From Fundidesulfovibrio magnetotacticus (GTDB lineage: Bacteria > Desulfobacterota > Desulfovibrionia > Desulfovibrionales > Desulfovibrionaceae): a stretch of DNA of 64,000 bases. This document shows positions 62,019-64,000 of this stretch, one piece after another (the stretch's first letter is position 1; each line of letters starts with the position of its first letter). The stretch lies in the NCBI RefSeq assembly GCF_013019105.1, contig NZ_BLTE01000012.1, forward strand, positions 62,001-126,000. Direction: 5' to 3'. Both the position numbers and the translations under genes were made by a program. Below the pieces are notes generated by a model. The model was not told the origin of the DNA and did not search any database. It saw only the letters and a list, made by a program, of their open reading frames with translations.

Positions 62019-63074
62019 TCAGATGCGCACGCCGGGCTGCTTGATGGATTTTTGCACGGCGGGATTGCCCGCCGCCACCGCCCCGTCCGGGAAGGAACCC
62101 TTCACAACGGACTGCGCCCCCACCACCACGCCCCGTCCCAGGCGCACGCCGCGCAGGATCCGCGCGCCCGCGCCGATCCAGCACTGGTCGTCCACGTGGA
62201 CGCCCGCGCCGACGGCCTCGTTGGGGTCCATGGTGGTGCGGTGGAAGTTGGTGTCGAAGATTTCCACGTCCCAGGAGATGGCGCAGTTGGCTCCGATGTG
62301 CACCTCGGTTTCGGCGAAGACGCGCGAGTTGAAGGCCACGTAGCTGCCCTCGCCGATGTGCACGCGCGCTCCGGGGAACACGTTGACGCGCACCCCCGCG
62401 AAGAGGTTCACGCTGCCCCCGAACGAGAGCGTGCCGCCCGCCTGCACGCGGACCACGGCCCGGCCGGGGTCGCGCACGTGCTCCCACTCGGGGGGCATGT
62501 AGCCCACGCGCACCAAGGCGTGCGGGGCCAGCTCCACGCGGCCGCCCGGGTCCACCACGATGCGCGAATCGCCGCAGAAGACCACGGCCGAGCGGCCCCC
62601 CCCGTGGGCGCGCGAAAAAGAACAACTTCTGAGCGCCGCTGTCAAGCTCGATCCGTGGAGCCTGCGCCAGCCCTCCCACAGGGCGCGCAGGCGCGCGACG
62701 CGCCCCGCCGGGAAGGGCCTGAACTCCATGGCTCCCGTGAGCCCCGCGTGGGCGGCGGCCGGCACCCGGGCCAGGAGGAAGGCGTCCACCTCCTGGTAGC
62801 CCTGGCCCTGGTTCTTGTAGAGGGCCACGGCCAAGTCGGCGCGGGGCAGCTCCGCCAGGGCCGTGGCCGGGACGGCCAGGTTGAAATCGCGGAAGGGGTA
62901 GGGGGTCACGCTGCACAGGCGGGAGAGGGTCTCGCGGCAGTGCTCGAACACCCCGGGCTGGGCCAGCAGGGTGATGCGCGCCCCGGGGAAGCGTCCGGCC
63001 AGGGCCTCCAGGCCCGCGCGCGTCAGGGCCAGGTCGGCCGAGCGCAGCACCGTGATCGTACGCACGGCGTTCAC
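62019..63074 (-). CDS. Heptosyltransferase-like domain fused to hexapeptide acyltransferase
   Basis: A 351-residue protein starting at the GTG at 63074, four bases inside the upstream gene. The first 110 residues (TITVLRSADLALTRAG, then RFPGARITLLAQPG) look like the N-terminal half of GT9 heptosyltransferases, without the second half. The rest is a left-handed beta-helix with hexapeptide repeats (for example VHIGEGSYV, VHIGANCAI) ending in VVKGSFPDGAVAAGNPA, the typical end of an acetyl-CoA-dependent sugar O- or N-acetyltransferase. The acyltransferase call is good; the role of the first part is open. Confidence 0.8.
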   Translation of the reverse strand: MNAVRTITVLRSADLALTRAGLEALAGRFPGARITLLAQPGVFEHCRETLSRLCSVTPYPFRDFNLAVPATALAELPRADLAVALYKNQGQGYQEVDAFLLARVPAAAHAGLTGAMEFRPFPAGRVARLRALWEGWRRLHGSSLTAALRSCSFSRAHGGGRSAVVFCGDSRIVVDPGGRVELAPHALVRVGYMPPEWEHVRDPGRAVVRVQAGGTLSFGGSVNLFAGVRVNVFPGARVHIGEGSYVAFNSRVFAETEVHIGANCAISWDVEIFDTNFHRTTMDPNEAVGAGVHVDDQCWIGAGARILRGVRLGRGVVVGAQSVVKGSFPDGAVAAGNPAVQKSIKQPGVRI

Positions 63075-63976
63075 GGGAGCGCCTCGTCGGCCAGATAGGA
63101 GAAGTCCACCTCTTCCAAGCGCGTGGCGAAGGCCTCCTCGAAGCGCGCCGTGGAGATGGCCGCGCGCGCCCGGATGCCGCGTTCCTCCAGCACCAGCGCC
63201 TCTTCGCCCGCGCCCAGGGCCGAAAGCACCAGGCGGCCCACCTCCAGGTAGGAGAGGTTGCGGGCGCAGCCCATGTTGAACGTGCCCGCGCGCGGCGCAT
63301 CGAGCACCGCCGCCAGGCCCCGGGCCACGTCGCGGGCGTGCACGAAGTTGCTCACGCGTTCGCCGCGCCCAAAGAGCGTGACGCGCCCCGTCTCGCGCCA
63401 TTCCCCGGCCAGCAGGGCCACCAGCCGGTCGGGCTGCATGCCCGGGCCGTAGGCCTGGGTGAGGCGCAGGTTGGTTACGGTGCTGGAGCGGCCCAGGTGG
63501 AAATTGAAGAGCGCCTCCGAGTCGAACTTGGCCAGCCCATAGAGCCCTTCGGTGTTGCCCGAGGGGTCCACGGGCGAATCCTCGGTGAAGAGGCCGTCGC
63601 GCACCGGGTACACGGCCAGGCTGGAGAAATTGACCACGTGCGCGGGCGCCAGGGTCTGGGTGAGACGCAACGCGCCCAGGGTGAGAGCCTGGTTGGCGTG
63701 GTAGACGCCCATGTCGCGCGCGCCGCCCGGGGGGCAAAGCGCGGCTGCGAGGTGGACCAGGGCCTCGACCCTCGCTCCGCCCAGGGCCTCCGCCACGGCT
63801 TCGGCCAGGCTTTGCGCGGCGGCGGGGTCCGCCAGGTCGGCCCGGAACACGTCCGGCCCCTCCAGGGCGCCGCGCGGTGAGGCGATGCGCAGGACGCGGT
63901 AGTGCTCCTCCAGGGCGGGGAGCACGCTTCGCCCCAGGAACCCCCCGGCTCCGGTGACCAGCAGGGCGGGCTTCAC
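63071..63976 (-). CDS. NAD-dependent epimerase/dehydratase
   Basis: A 301-residue extended short-chain dehydrogenase. TGAGGFLG at 8-15 binds the cofactor, SSLAVYP near 117-123 supplies the catalytic Ser, and the Tyr-Lys pair is in YGLAK near 145-149. It starts with GTG overlapping the previous stop by four bases and itself overlaps the next gene by four, so it sits inside a tightly packed operon. The substrate is a nucleotide sugar of unknown type. Confidence 0.86.
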   Translation of the reverse strand: MKPALLVTGAGGFLGRSVLPALEEHYRVLRIASPRGALEGPDVFRADLADPAAAQSLAEAVAEALGGARVEALVHLAAALCPPGGARDMGVYHANQALTLGALRLTQTLAPAHVVNFSSLAVYPVRDGLFTEDSPVDPSGNTEGLYGLAKFDSEALFNFHLGRSSTVTNLRLTQAYGPGMQPDRLVALLAGEWRETGRVTLFGRGERVSNFVHARDVARGLAAVLDAPRAGTFNMGCARNLSYLEVGRLVLSALGAGEEALVLEERGIRARAAISTARFEEAFATRLEEVDFSYLADEALP

Positions 63977-64000
63977 GCGCCCTCCGGCACGTAGAGTTCT
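63973..64000 (-). CDS. C-terminal end of an upstream gene (cut by window edge)
   Basis: Eight codons (ELYVPEGA) and a TGA that overlaps the GTG of the epimerase gene. The overlap suggests a real upstream member of the operon; nothing can be said about its identity. Confidence 0.5.

Overview
The window is 64 kb of GC-rich bacterial chromosome with dense, mostly co-directional gene runs. The gene content suggests an anaerobic Deltaproteobacterium of the Desulfovibrio type: an anaerobic ribonucleotide reductase under a cobalamin riboswitch, a stand-alone AICAR transformylase, several GGDEF proteins and many radical SAM enzymes. No rRNA, tRNA or other taxonomic marker is present, so this placement is inference.

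Layout. 1-3.9 kb (+): end of a diguanylate cyclase, a radical SAM protein, a tandem YcgR/PilZ c-di-GMP receptor and a secreted lytic transglycosylase. 4.1-13.4 kb (mostly -): pyrF translationally coupled to a GH57-type glycosidase, a small lipoprotein (+), a hybrid histidine kinase paired with a periplasmic binding protein, holB and purA. 13.7-24.9 kb (mostly +): an FtsJ-type RNA methyltransferase, AICAR transformylase, an RNase II/R-family nuclease, plsY, a GT-C membrane protein, then a promoter, a cobalamin riboswitch, nrdG, nrdD and a strong terminator.

24.9-27.5 kb is a small accessory island: an AT-rich OLD-family ATPase/Toprim nuclease, the remains of a DUF2442-like gene directly against it, and a chpS/chpB-type toxin-antitoxin pair. 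27.6-40.1 kb carries a membrane protein, a DUF488 protein, APS kinase, a secreted metallophosphoesterase, an acyltransferase, a nucleotide-sugar epimerase, a vapBC pair with a perfect palindromic operator, an MFS transporter, two membrane-bound diguanylate cyclases and an MsbA-like ABC exporter.

40.3-64.0 kb, all on the minus strand, is one long surface-polysaccharide locus. Transcription runs from high to low coordinates: epimerase, heptosyltransferase-like/hexapeptide fusion, SPASM radical SAM protein, glycosyltransferase-like protein, sugar isomerase-like protein, CBS-nucleotide-sugar dehydrogenase fusion, epimerase, then an AT-rich six-gene block (about 48.5-56.4 kb), then a DegT aminotransferase, a glycan-synthesis protein, a B12-binding radical SAM protein and two overlapping asparagine-synthetase-like genes. 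The AT-rich block (GT-C-like protein, two methyltransferases, a GT2 and two B12-binding radical SAM proteins) looks like a horizontally acquired glycan-tailoring cassette inside a native locus. A reasonable reading, not shown by sequence alone, is that the dehydrogenase makes a uronic acid, the asparagine-synthetase-like enzymes amidate it, the aminotransferase makes an amino sugar, and the radical SAM/methyltransferase set adds unusual modifications.
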